Shown here one piece after another: positions 1 through 11,400 of a stretch of 64,000 nucleotides of DNA; the stretch's first letter is position 1; each line of letters starts with the position of its first letter. Where the stretch lies: positions 4,588,001-4,652,000 of the forward strand of contig OY755174.1 in the NCBI GenBank assembly GCA_963576735.1, in the 5' to 3' direction. The notes under the pieces were generated by a model, which worked only from the letters and a program-made list of their open reading frames with translations, did not search any database and had not been told where the DNA came from. The stretch is from Bedellia somnulentella. Taxonomy: Eukaryota > Arthropoda > Insecta > Lepidoptera > Bedelliidae. The position numbers were made by a program, and so were the translations under genes.

Positions 1-61
1 GCAAATATAATTATGAGGTGTCCGAGGAAAGTCCATGTTTTTCCCTAATGTTCGGGTGGTG

Positions 62-160
62 ATGAATTCCAACCTTTATTTTAGTATTTTTTCCCCAATC
101 AACTTCTAAAAGTGGCTCTTGTTACCCCTTCTAGGGATTTATAGTCGTGATTATGTGTGT
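62..160 (+). repeat. Family A retroposon, 5'-truncated
   Basis: Only the 3' part is present, from the ccaacctttattttag motif to gggatttatagtcgtgattatgt. The rest of 1-361 shows no gene. Confidence 0.6.
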
Positions 161-361
161 CAACGAAATATTCTAAACTTGATTCCTGAGTTCAATACAA
201 TCCATAAAATTACTCATCAAATGAAATCGTAGCTTTCAATAAATACAGGTACTACACAATATGATAACTAAAGTCCCGCATGTATTGATCGCGTTTATTT
301 ATAGCTGCTGACGCTCATGGAAGATTCCTAGAAATGGCTAGCTCGGCCCGGGCTGCGCAGG

Positions 362-404
362 GTGCATCTCCATGGCAACCAGACAGGTTGCCATGGAGAT
401 GCAC
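362..404. repeat. Perfect hairpin, 19-bp arms, 5-nt loop
   Basis: Arm 362-380 and arm 386-404 are exact reverse complements around the loop agaca. It is not part of any repeat recognised elsewhere in the window. Confidence 0.85.
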
Positions 405-627
405 TGGCAGCCAGGAATATCAAAGTGCATTTTTGGTGCAACGTTTCTATCTCATGTGACCTAATTCATGTACTTACAGCTATAAATTTCAGAAAGGAGT
501 TGCAAGAGTTTCACAATTATATACATACATATAATCACAGCCATATTATGATTTTTCGATTCGATTAAGTTTATTGATGGAATCGTTATCTATTTTATGT
601 GATATCTGGCAATCTGCGCATTTCCAA

Positions 628-673
628 TATAAAGTATAAGACGAATGCATAGCTTTCGTCGCTATACTTTATA
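628..673. repeat. Small imperfect hairpin
   Basis: Arms tataaagtata (628-638) and tatactttata (663-673) enclose a short stem acgaa/ttcgt. Similar ccaatataa-type hairpin sequence occurs near 2830-2955. Confidence 0.5.
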
Positions 674-784
674 CCCCATTCGATTTAAAAGAATACTGAT
701 TAAAGTACAATGTTCAGTCAGTTTGCTATAAAAAGAGAACTTTGTTTTACTGCTGCTTGAGAAGTCGAACCCGTTTATTGTAGT

Positions 785-1024
785 ACATACATACATACAC
801 TCACGGCCATAATTCTCAAAAACTAGTAATCATAGCTTCAGTTCAGAGCTAGAAACTCCTCAGCCACATTTGGGGGCAAGATGGTAGAAATAAAGCATCG
901 TTGGTAATGGGTCTCCAACCGCATCGCCTAAAAACCACTTACAAAAGCACCATACCCTCAGTCGCCTCTTACGACACCCATGGGAAGAAAGGGGTAGTGA
1001 CATTCTAAGCCGAGATTACACGGC
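785..1024 (-). repeat. Family A retroposon, near full length
   Basis: Runs from (catacata)cactcacggcc to cgagattacacggc. It is a diverged copy with an old appearance. Confidence 0.75.
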
Positions 1025-1079
1025 AATTGAATTCACAATTAAATTATGTTTAGATAGTTGTGGTAGTTTGGTGGGAAAG

Positions 1080-1180
1080 ACATGAAAAATTAAAGATGGT
1101 TGGTGGTTGGTTTCTAGCCACAGCGGCTTACAATGACTCAAAGCGTAAGTCGTCTCTCACGACACCTAGTGCTTTTGTTA
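1080..1180 (-). repeat. Family A fragment, degenerate
   Basis: Recognisable by gatggttggtggttgg and cgtctctcacgacacc, the central motifs of the family in minus orientation. Confidence 0.4.
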
Positions 1181-1318
1181 GCCGATACGAATAAATAGTT
1201 AAGAAAAACGAAAAATCATGATTTTAAAGTACATCAAGTTAGTATTGCTAATAATTAAAGTACTTATACAATATTGTGAAAAAAGCATCGGGCACTATGT
1301 TCCATATTATTTGTTCAT

Positions 1319-1670
1319 CAGCTTAGAATAGAACTACTCCTTTTCTTACCGTGGGAAGAGGCGGCTAAGGTAATGGGGCTTCTCAAGCGTTTTTATGTCG
1401 ATTGTTGTTGGAGACCCATCACGAAGAACCTTTGTTTTACAAATAAATAAAGGAAAGAAAAATTTCGACACCAGTGGGAATCGGTATTTTCTTTCCTTTA
1501 TTTATTAGTAATAATCCCCACATGAGGTTTTCATGAACAAACATTCTAACTTCGTTTTACAATCTTTTCCTCCCTTAAATTACAAAAGTGGTTGAAGAAT
1601 ATCTTATTCTGAAGCCCTGGCTACTTATTCTAGGGATTTATAGCCGTGAGTATATGACTGTATGTGTGTC
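1319..1670 (+). mobile_element. Family A copy split by a family B insertion
   Basis: The 5' half (1319-1442) and the 3' half (1554-1670) together make one element. The family B element at 1443-1553 lies between them with a gttttacaa duplication on both sides, so family B moved after this copy was in place. Confidence 0.7.
1443..1553 (+). mobile_element. Family B SINE, shortened palindromic copy
   Basis: Flanked by a 9-bp direct repeat gttttacaa (1434-1442 and 1554-1562). It opens with ataaataaaggaaagaaaaattt and continues into the inverse, ttctttcctttatttatt, before the unique 3' part ccccacatgaggttttcatgaac. The tRNA-like centre is mostly deleted. Confidence 0.75.
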
Positions 1671-1743
1671 TTTTTGCGGAGTGCCTTGCCCCACCCTGGC
1701 CCAGACCTGTTAAGGTATCCTATCATTAAGAAAAAACATATCT

Positions 1744-1916
1744 AATAAATAAAGGAAAGAAAAAAATCGACACAGGCGGGAATCGAACCCGCGACCTCGG
1801 GTCGACCTCGGGTTGCGGGTTCAATTCCCGCCTGTGTCGAAATTTTTCTTACCTTTATTTATTCTTTATTTATTAGTAATAATCCCCACATGAGGTTTTC
1901 ATGAACAAAAACATTT
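1744..1916 (+). mobile_element. Family B SINE, palindromic tRNA-like copy
   Basis: Flanked by the 12-bp TSD aaaaacatatct (1732-1743 and 1917-1928). The left arm (about 1744-1800) is the reverse complement of the right arm (about 1806-1863); each arm carries the T-arm half of a tRNA-like sequence (gcgggttcaattcccgc) followed by ctttatttatt. The unique 3' end ccccacatgaggttttcatgaac occurs only once. Confidence 0.8.
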
Positions 1917-1929
1917 AAAAACATATCTA

Positions 1930-2789
1930 TACGGAATTACACATTATATTTTACTGCTGCCCCACCCTGAGCTCACAGCTAGCGTCGCCGATGTATTTTT
2001 TGTACATCTCCATGTGCACGACGCTTTTTTCACAATTAATTTAATTATACTAAGCAATTAAATTCTTTCTGCGTGCTTTCTTGATTAACTCATAGTGCTG
2101 GTTTTTTATACCAGCGTATTCTTTGCGCACACCATTGAGTCCTCGTTTAAGCCACAGAGATGTTTCAGTCAGTTTATTTAAATCAATCTTTCAAGGTTTT
2201 TTTTCAAGGTTTTTTAAAACTAAAATTAGAGATATGATGTTTGGTTCCAATTTTACCAACTCCGAAGAGGCAGTTTTAGGGTTCAATGGGTTTGTTCCTC
2301 CGGTTTAAAAAAAGGGTTCGATCGCGTAAAAAAGTGTTTAAAATTTATTGAAAAGCAAAAAACATAACTTAAAAAAAAGGAGTGTTCTCAATTCCACCGT
2401 ATATTTTTTTTATGTTTCGCCAATTACTTCGCCATTTATGAACCGATTTTTATTTTTTTATTTTTATTGAAGTTACGCAAAACTGTGTGACCTACGTATA
2501 TATTGTTATACGTATGTATTTTTTCTTATTTCTGGACTATGCTTAGTATGAAAGTAGTATGTTTTATTAACACGCTCATATCAACTTCACCTGTTTGTGA
2601 GTATGTATGTAACCGGCTCCTTTAAATTCGATTTTGACCCACTTTAAAAGGACTGATTTAATTAAAAATTTGAACACTTATCGAGAATTACAGCATAATA
2701 ATTTCATAGGTTCATCCCATTATCCTGATTAGGGTCACCGGGATTAAATATTTTCAAATGTTTCAGTACTAAAAAGTTCTAGATAAATA
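1930..2789. other. AT-rich intergenic DNA, no gene seen
   Basis: Long A and T runs and short open frames only. The sequence around 2567-2620 (aacacgctcatatcaactt) resembles one at 35193-35230 and is probably an old repeat. Confidence 0.4.
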
Positions 2790-3035
2790 TAATTTAAAAA
2801 ACACGCTTTTGAAGCACTTTCAACTAAAAAGCAATTTCCAATATAAGGTAAAAATAATGAAAAAGCGTGGGGCGCTCTGCACCATATTTTTCATCTTTCG
2901 AGCTACTCAGGCTTTTTATGATTTTAACCTTATATTGGGAATTATTTTTTTCTTCTTAGTTCAATGTGGTGCAATAGCGTGTTTATCAGTTTTTTATTTT
3001 ATTTTTGGTTACAATTTAAAATGAATTATATAGGT
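2790..3035. repeat. Diverged fold-back repeat related to the 36.2-36.8 kb element
   Basis: Shares aaaaacacgctttt and aaaagcgtggggcgct with the terminal arms at 36244-36779. It also has its own inverted pair aatttccaatataaggt / accttatattgggaatt near 2829 and 2940. The 71-aa frame inside it is not convincing as a gene. Confidence 0.45.
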
Positions 3036-3671
3036 AAGTGGCTGAAAATTATTTCCTAAAGGGGTATGATTTTTGCATGATAAGATGTTCAGTACTCAAA
3101 CACACCTAACTACAGAAAGGGGTTTGATTTAACTGGGTACGGTTTATCAGTAATTTAAGTATAGGATACTTAAAAACCCGTGGAAAATTTTAGGTATTCG
3201 TCCATTTTAACACACATACATCATAGTTTTTCAACTCATGGATAGGTAATTCTATTTAGTTGGTATTATGTCACAAACGACAACTAATTAAATTCAATTG
3301 TTTCCCATACTACTTGGTAGTCAACTGATATTAATGAAAATGCATTTTTTTAATTAAAAATAGTCTTTTATTACAATTGTATCCTCAGTTAACAAGTGTT
3401 ATATTATATTCTATTTGCATAATTTTAAGATAATACTAACATATATGGCACAAAAGGGCTTTAAATCACTATTATTCTTAAACAACTAATACCAAAAACG
3501 AACAGTGTAAGGCACTATATTATGTTACAATAATTCTTTGTACTTAATCACTAAATGAGGTAATTATAATGAATAACAGTTTTAAACTTAATGACTAAAA
3601 TACGAATGATCCTTATCTTTACAATTCTCCTTACAAGCACGATATTATAAAAACTATAATCACAAAATGAA
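3036..3671. other. AT-rich intergenic DNA, nothing recognised
   Basis: No conserved frame, RNA gene or repeat family was recognised in this stretch. Confidence 0.35.
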
Positions 3672-3915
3672 ACATACATACATATACTCACGGCTATTAA
3701 TCCCTAGAAGGAGTAGCCAGAGCTAAGGAATAAGAAATTCCTCAGCCACGTTTGGAAAGTTGAGTGGGGAAAAGATGTTAAAATAAAGGTTGTTTGTGAT
3801 GGGTCTCCAACCGACAAAATCCCAAAATCTTTTAAAAGTCCCAATACCGTTAGTCGCCTCTTACGAACACCCACCGGAACAAATGGGGTAGTGCTATTCT
3901 AAGCCGACACTACAC
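3672..3915 (-). repeat. Family A retroposon, near full length
   Basis: Starts with acatacatacatatactcacgg and ends ctaagccgacactacacac. Confidence 0.8.
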
Positions 3916-4331
3916 ACAAAATGAAACTCTTTATAAAAAGTGGAGAGCAGTATTAAAAGTAATCAATAATTATATATTATAACTAAGTAGAATAAGCATT
4001 AGGTTTAGATGAATACCTTCTAAACATTACAATCACAATGATCTGAGATCCAATAGCCGTTTTGCAATGACACATAAATATATATTATGTATTCAGTACT
4101 TATTAAAAACCTTAAGTTAAGCATGACTAGTATAAAATCAAAATCACAATATCTAGCGGGGTCTACGTGTCATTACACAGCAAATCGAAATCCTCTTCTT
4201 TCATTACCAGACATACTTCATCTAACTTTTCTTACATTCCTCCGCAAACATTCATCGTACTAAAGCGGGTCTCTCCAGCCCACTTTTCGCCCAATGAGAA
4301 TCTTAATTTAATTGATACATAATTAGAAAAA
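3916..4331. other. Intergenic, nothing recognised
   Basis: No frame or repeat family identified between two family A copies. Confidence 0.3.
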
Positions 4332-4642
4332 GCTGTGTAGTGGCGACTCAAAATAGTGCTACTCCGTAGTGTCGGCTTAGAATTGCTGTTCAGTGTCGGC
4401 TTACAATACACTACCTCATTTCTTCCCGTGGGTGTACGTAAGAGGCGACTAACGTTATTGGGGCCTTCTAAGGGATTTTTGGGCGATGCGATTGGAGAAT
4501 CATCCATCATCCATCACCAACAACCTTTATTTTTACCATCTTTTTCCCTACTCACATTTCCAAAAGTGGCTGAGGAATTTCTAATTCATTAGCTCTGGCT
4601 ACCCCTTCTAGGGATTTACAGCCGGGAGTATATGTATATATG
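4332..4642 (+). repeat. Family A retroposon with a repeated 5' end
   Basis: The 5' motif agtgtcggcttag is present about three times in a row (4332-4400) before the normal body, which runs to gccgggagtatatgtatatatg. It abuts a LINE 3' end directly. Confidence 0.7.
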
Positions 4643-4772
4643 GGTTGTCTGGAAGAGATCGCTCTTAGTGATAAGACCGCCAGTTGTACTTTGGCTTTTA
4701 TACCGATCTTTTTTTGTAATTGTTGTTTTTATTTTGTAATGTGCAATAAAGAGTTTTATTATTATTATTATT
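4643..4772 (+). mobile_element. LINE 3' end with (TTA)n tail
   Basis: Begins ggttgtctggaagagatcg, has gtgcaataaagagtttt and then (tta)n from about 4758. This layout (short 3' UTR, poly-A-signal-like word, triplet tail) is typical of insect non-LTR elements; only the end is present. Confidence 0.6.
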
Positions 4773-4796
4773 ATATAATATATATTTATGTTTGTA

Positions 4797-4895
4797 TGTC
4801 CGTTTATTCCCGTCGGTGTTGTTTTAGTTCGTAAGAGGCAACTGAGTTATTTTTATGCGATAAGTTTGGATACCTATAACCAAGTACCTTTATTT
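4797..4895 (+). repeat. Family A fragment, degenerate
   Basis: Contains cccgtcggtgttg, cgtaagaggcaact and a gcgataagtttgga remnant of the family's central part. Confidence 0.4.
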
Positions 4896-5427
4896 ATAGT
4901 TTGAGTATATTTTATTGAGTTTGTTGGAAATTCTACCCTACCGCCATCTTACGAAAAGAAAAGTGCCGAGCGCTTTCCTCATTTGGTTAAATAAATTATT
5001 GGCAACACTAGGCCCCCATGCAACCATAAAAAATAATCGCCTTGACTGTCAATATTGTCAATGTCGGTAGAGTTAAAGTCGTCAAAGGCCATTGAAGAAA
5101 AATTGAATTGAATTGAAGAGTTAAAGTCAAACTGTCACTGTCACTGTCATAGTCATCTGTGATTTTTAATTTACCCAAAAAAATATTCTGCATTTGCTTT
5201 AATTTTAATTGAAATTAAAGAAAATGACTGAAAGAAGTGTGACTTATATGAAATCTCGATTTTAAATTATATCTCTAACTCCGGTTTTCCTTGAATTCGA
5301 TTGTTAAAGTCTCATATATAGAGTCGTTCCATCTTGACAGTTTACTGTCGCTGTGTTGAAAATTTGTTACTTATATTTCAGAGGTTTTCGGGTAATTATT
5401 CTTCTATAGCTATTATATTATCTAAAA
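4896..5427. promoter_or_regulatory. Upstream region of Naa35
   Basis: Holds the presumed promoter and 5' UTR of Naa35. No TATA box stands out, as is common for housekeeping genes. There is a run of cactgtcactgtcat-type direct repeats near 5135-5150. Transcription start not determinable by eye. Confidence 0.35.
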
Positions 5428-8400
5428 ATGGTCGATACAGATGAATTTGACGGTGATGGGTTAGTAATTTATTATTCTATCGTACCATATTGTATACCTG
5501 TAACTTGTTTGTTATATTTGCCTTTATATAGACATCTTGAAGTAAATAAAGTTTCATTTATTTTCATGTTACGTATTTGCTTTATGAATTATGTGTTGAT
5601 TTAGATGTTTTTCTTTTATTCAGAGTTTAGATGTAGATTTTATAGTTTTTTGGGATTACTTTTCAATTCGGTTGTAGTGTAGTTAAAGTCAATCACTCAA
5701 TTACCAAGTTAAATTGTAAAAAAACAAGAAATAGATTTCATGTAAATAAAAAAATATCAAGATTAATTAAAAACATAATGAGAATTTTAAAATTGTGTTT
5801 GGAATCATGATAATAGATCGCTGGCTCAAATTTAATATATTTTATATCACAAAGTTTCATATGGTCCCTAATATGAAATATGTTTACCCCAGATGTTTTA
5901 GACTGCACTATAAGATGTAATAGTAAATAAAATTTTATGTAATGATCCATATATGGTTTTTGACACATGATTTTTACTATAAATAATTTATACTCGCAGC
6001 CTACTGGTTGTAATCAGGGGCAATATCATAATTGTGTGATTATAGCGTGAGCTGCTCTGTTGGACAGATATGAAGATATACAATACTTTAAAAATGTGAA
6101 ATAGTTGACTATTTTACACCATGAGATTTGTCCCTACAGGACAAGTGCAGAATCATTGCTGGAAGAACAATTCTATACATTTATTCTTTCACAAATCCGA
6201 TGAATGCTCTTAAACTTGGTTTATTGATTATATATTATTGATTTGCTATAAGACTTTGACAGAAGCCTTATCAATCATATTCAATTGCTCAGAAATATTA
6301 TTATTCAGTGTCATAGCTATTTGAAAAACACTTAGACTTCCTAAGTTGAACATGCATGCACATATATACTCTTGTAGTACTTGGGCTGTGAACTTGTTTC
6401 CTTTAGGAAAATAATGCATGTACTCACGGCTATCAATCCCAATTAGGAGTAGCCAGAGCTTTAGAATAAAAAAAACATCATCTTTGGAAGTTGAGTGGGT
6501 ATAATATGGTTAGTGATGGGTCTCCAGCTATATTTAAAAAAATCTTGTGTTGTCTCTTACGGACACTACAGAGCAGACAAATAATTTTAAATGACAATTG
6601 GTTCTAAAATAATGTTACTACACTGTAATGAGGTAATTACTACTGTACTAACTAAAATAAGCCCAACTGAGCTCAAAGCTGAATTACCCTAAAATGCAAA
6701 AAGGTTGATTTAATGTAATCATTTATATAAAATAATAATAAACTCCAAAATGTAGTAGCCGACCATAAAATTATTAGTGTTTGTATGCTCATGGATACCC
6801 ACTTAGACAACTCTCAAGACTATTTATAATATTTAAAAAAAGAAAAATTGTTGAAATGAACATTTTATTTCGTAAATCTTTCTTAGTTGGCTCCTAAACA
6901 TCATTAGAAAGCCGAGGAAAAATTATATTTCTAAGGTTATATCAAGCAACTAGTTGCTTGGGGCGATTTTTGGCGTTTCTTCCCCAGATACCCTGAAAAA
7001 TATATTCTGAGTTTGTGTGTCAGACCAAATGTATTTCACATTATACTAAATTAATTCCTCATAATTGTAGAAAATAAATATCAATTGCATATTTTCTATT
7101 CCAAACATGATATTTACTCTTAGGGCTCCCATTCATTGACAGCTTGAACCAGTCAAGTTTACATATATTATATTAAGCAGTAGAATTGCTTTGAGTGGTT
7201 GAAACCCAGATTATTGCAACTTCATAATTTAATGTTTTTTGACATGAATTCCTCATGTGGGGATTATTACTCATAAATAAAAGATGTTTTAAAGGAAAGA
7301 AAAATTTTTTTTCTTTTTTTTTTCTGGCCACCACCACCCCGCCAGTGTCGAAATTTTTCTTTCCTTTAATAACATCTTTTATTTATTGCAACTTCAATCG
7401 GTTGAAACTCATAGCTCTGATGGCAGTATGTATGTCAGCGCACTGGTTAACTGCTCAAGTAGTTTATAAATAGACAATTACATCAAGTTACTTATCGTAA
7501 CTAATGACTAAAAGTAGCATTACAGCATTTACGGCTTTGCATGCAAATTTATAGATTTTGCTCCTATATTTATAAATAATATCTGTGTAATCAATCTTTC
7601 AGAGCCATGGATTCCTTGACAACATCACCTGAAGTAACTTATAACTGGGTTGATATCACTTCCGACTTCTTTAAGAATATACAAGGTAAAATTTCACGTG
7701 GAAAACAGGTGAACATTTTGTTTAGAAAATATTTTACACAGCTCAACTCAACTTTTACGCCATAAAATCCGAAAAGTTCGCCGATGCACTAATATTTCTG
7801 AACCGCATGTGACGTTTTGGTCATCTGGTGATCATAGTGCCCACATTTTGCTTGGATAGTGTGTTCTCGTGATATGGGATAGGCCTATCGCCATAAAATT
7901 ATAATTTTTTAATCAACATTGAAAGTTAGTGTGTCTTTCGACGAGATAGTGTTACATTAATAAAAAAAACCTAAGCTGCATGCATAAAAAATTAAATGTT
8001 CAACCAGCGAGAACGCGCTACAAGCATTTTAGAGGCATGATGACTAGAAGAATATGAGAGAGATAGCAACAGCACATAAACAAGTGAAGTCTCCTTTATC
8101 TATCATCTCATGACAGTATGACGAATAATTATCTTCACCAAGATTTTTTCACTTGTATTTAATTTCTATGTCACCTAATTTTCAGATCTCCAGTTGGGTG
8201 AGTTATTGCACGATGGACATCTGTTTGGATTGTTCGAGGCGATGTCGGCGATCGAGATGATGGATCCAAAGATGGATGCCGGAATGCTGTGCAATCGCGG
8301 CAGCCCTAAACCTATGAACTTTCAACAAGCTGTCAATGTGAGTTTCATATTGGTCCACAAAAATGTAGCCTTACCAAATCCGAACTGACACTTGAGTTTA

Positions 8401-11400
8401 ATTAAATTCCTGAATATGTAGCGTGGCATGTCATTTTCGACTTCCATGTTTTAGTGACTAGCTTTCGGGGGTGGAGGTCGCAGGTTCGAATCCTGCTAAG
8501 AGGAAGTTTCTATGATATACATGAATGATGGCTTATGTCTTGGATGCTATATATGTGTGTAACATACATACATATACGCACAGCCATTAATCCCAAAAAG
8601 GGGTAGCCAGAGCTTCAGAGCTAGAAACTCTTCAGCCACATTTGGAAGTTGATAGGGGACGAGAGAGTAGAAATAATGTATAATATTATTGAGGATGGGT
8701 CTCCAAGCCTCCTAATTGCTTCTTACGACACCCGTGGTTAGAAAGGGGTAGTGACATTCTAAGCCGGCACAACATTGCTATAAATACATGCATTACATGT
8801 TCATACGCAGACACGTGTAGTACACTACGCGTGTCTGATTATACTTGAGTAGTATCCTCACGTGATTACTAATAAATACTCTGTAGAGTATTTATTAGTA
8901 ATAATCCCCACGTGAGGTTTTCATGTCAAAATCATTCAAATTATGTGCAGTGTACAGACAAAATGTTCCTTTTTCTGACTGAGGACAGTACCATAGATTC
9001 GTAAATATTTTTTGTGTTCAGTTGTTGACAGGGATCTGTTGCTGTCAGCCTTTATAAGCTGTAGCAAATCAGCCAAAAAAAAACTTTCTTCAAAATATTC
9101 ATCTTGCCTTACTTACCTTACCTTTATATTGTTTTCCAGGCTGGCCTATTAAAAATCGACAATCTAGAGACAAGCGAGCTAATTGGTATAATCGATGCGA
9201 CAACCGCCTGCATTGTCTCCTGGTTGGAAGGACATTCACTGGCACAAACGGTCTTTACTAATTTGTATCTCCATCAGCCACATGCCATCATCAATAAAAC
9301 ACTGAAGGCCTATTGTATTGCAGTCTATAAGCTGTTGGATTGTATCAAAGAATGTATCAATAAGTAAGTATTAACATATTCGTCTTGAGTTGTTGTATAA
9401 TCATTTGTATATATTGTTAGATTATGTGATCGAGTGAGAAATAGTGTTATTCGTGAAAAGTGTGGTGTGAAAGATGATATTGTAAGAAAGATAGAAAAAG
9501 GAATGTTGAGATGGTTTAGGCACATAGAGAGGATGGATGATAGAGAATTGGTAAAAGGGATCTAAAGAGCTAGTGTGGATGATAACATTATCATAGAGTT
9601 TATATTATAGTAGAGCTCGACCACGGAGAACACACTTGGACCAAATCGAGAGTGTGCTCAAAAAGGCAGGTGTCCTAAGTATGAAGAATAAAAGACGTAT
9701 GAAAAGATTGTTGGATGTAAACGAAGCTAGAGAAGTTTGTCAGGATCGTACAAAGTGGCGATCGATAGTCTCTGCGTACTCCAATGGGAACTAATGGCGT
9801 GAGTATATGTATGTATGTTGTATATATTGTTGATTCCAAGCAACTATGATATCGCTTATCGTGCAGACGATGAGGGTTCAAATCTCGGGTCAGGCCTACA
9901 CCAATTTGTGTTTTCTAAAGACATATGTGTAGTTAATTTATCATGGTTGTTAACGGTGAGGGAAAACATAATTAGGAAACCTACATGGCTAAGTTGTACT
10001 TTTTTTTTTTGGGTTAAAAATAAGTGGTATAAGTTATGTACTGCTCTAAAACAGCATTTTAGGTTTAATGGTTTATATATAATAATTAATTTTTATTTAA
10101 TTATTATATTCGTAAGTCGCATTACTGTTTATTTTTTATTAATATGTAATTATTTATGGCTGTTGGGGGACATTACAAAAAACGTTTTGGACTGTGAATT
10201 TCTCTGCAAATATTTAAGGGTTCATTCTTTAAATGTACATGTACATTTAAAGAATGAATTTATTATGATTTTAAACATAAAAATGAGCTTGGGTGGTCTA
10301 TTTAACCACATTTATTATTAAATCATAAAGACTTTTTTCTTTCACACAAATTTCTTACTTTTCAGGGCTCATGTATTTGAAGAAGAAGATTTCCAACCAA
10401 TGGGCTATGGGTACAGACTGGGGTTGAATCCGCACAATGGTAACAACCCCGATGCTAATCTTGAAGTTACTGAACAGAAGTGTATAGCCATGCTTCGAGA
10501 ACAAGAGGAAGAACTCAACAAAAAAGCTAGGACTGCCAAAGACGAGGTAAGTTTTTGACAATCTTTGTTAAAGTGGATACAGTTGCGAAAAGCTACAAAT
10601 GGTGTAGAACACAAATTTGTATTTAATTTTTCTGTATATATGCATAAATTTTTAATTTGTGCATAGCTATGCTTACTAGTAGTAAATTCCTTCACAGAGC
10701 CTTTTACACCATATATTAGATTATCCAAAAAATAAAAAAATATATCTGTGTAAAAAATATAGCTGTGTAGTGTCGGCTTAGAATAGCACTACCCCATTTC
10801 TTCCGGTGGGTGTACGTAAGAGACGACTAACGGTTTTGGGACTTTAAGGGGATTTTTCGGCGATACGGTTGGAGACCCATCACCAACAACCTTTATTTCA
10901 TAATTTAAATCTTTTTGTTCATGAAAACCTCATGTGGGGATTATTACTAATAAATAAAGAATAAATAAAGGAAAGAAAAATTTCCCGCCTGTGTCGAAAT
11001 TTTTCTTTCCTTTATTTATTCTTTATTTATTAACCTTTATTTCACCATCTTTTCCCCACGCTACTTCTAAAAGTGGCTGAGAAATTTCTAATTCCCTAGC
11101 TCTGGCTACCCCTTCAAGGGATTTATAGCTGTGAGTATATGTATGTGTATGTAAAAAATATATCCTACCCTTACTACATCAGACAATGAAACTCCCGTCA
11201 ATATTGATAAGAGATTAGCCGAAACAAACAAACAAACAAAAAAAATAATGAAAATTGGTCCACTGCGAGTCGGACTGGCCTGTATAACATGTAAATAATT
11301 TAATCGAGAATTTAATGATCCTGGTTTTGCATTCATTCCATGTTTGTATGAAATACAAAATGACTTAAGTTTTACAAAATGTGCTATATCTAATTACTAT

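Noticed and set aside
8463..8510. tRNA gene around gcaggttcgaatcctgc
   Set aside because: Only the T-arm half is present.
9815..10321. 168-codon plus-strand frame in Naa35 intron 4
   Set aside because: Built from a family C fragment and AT-rich intron; no homology recognised, composition dominated by Phe, Ile, Tyr and Leu.
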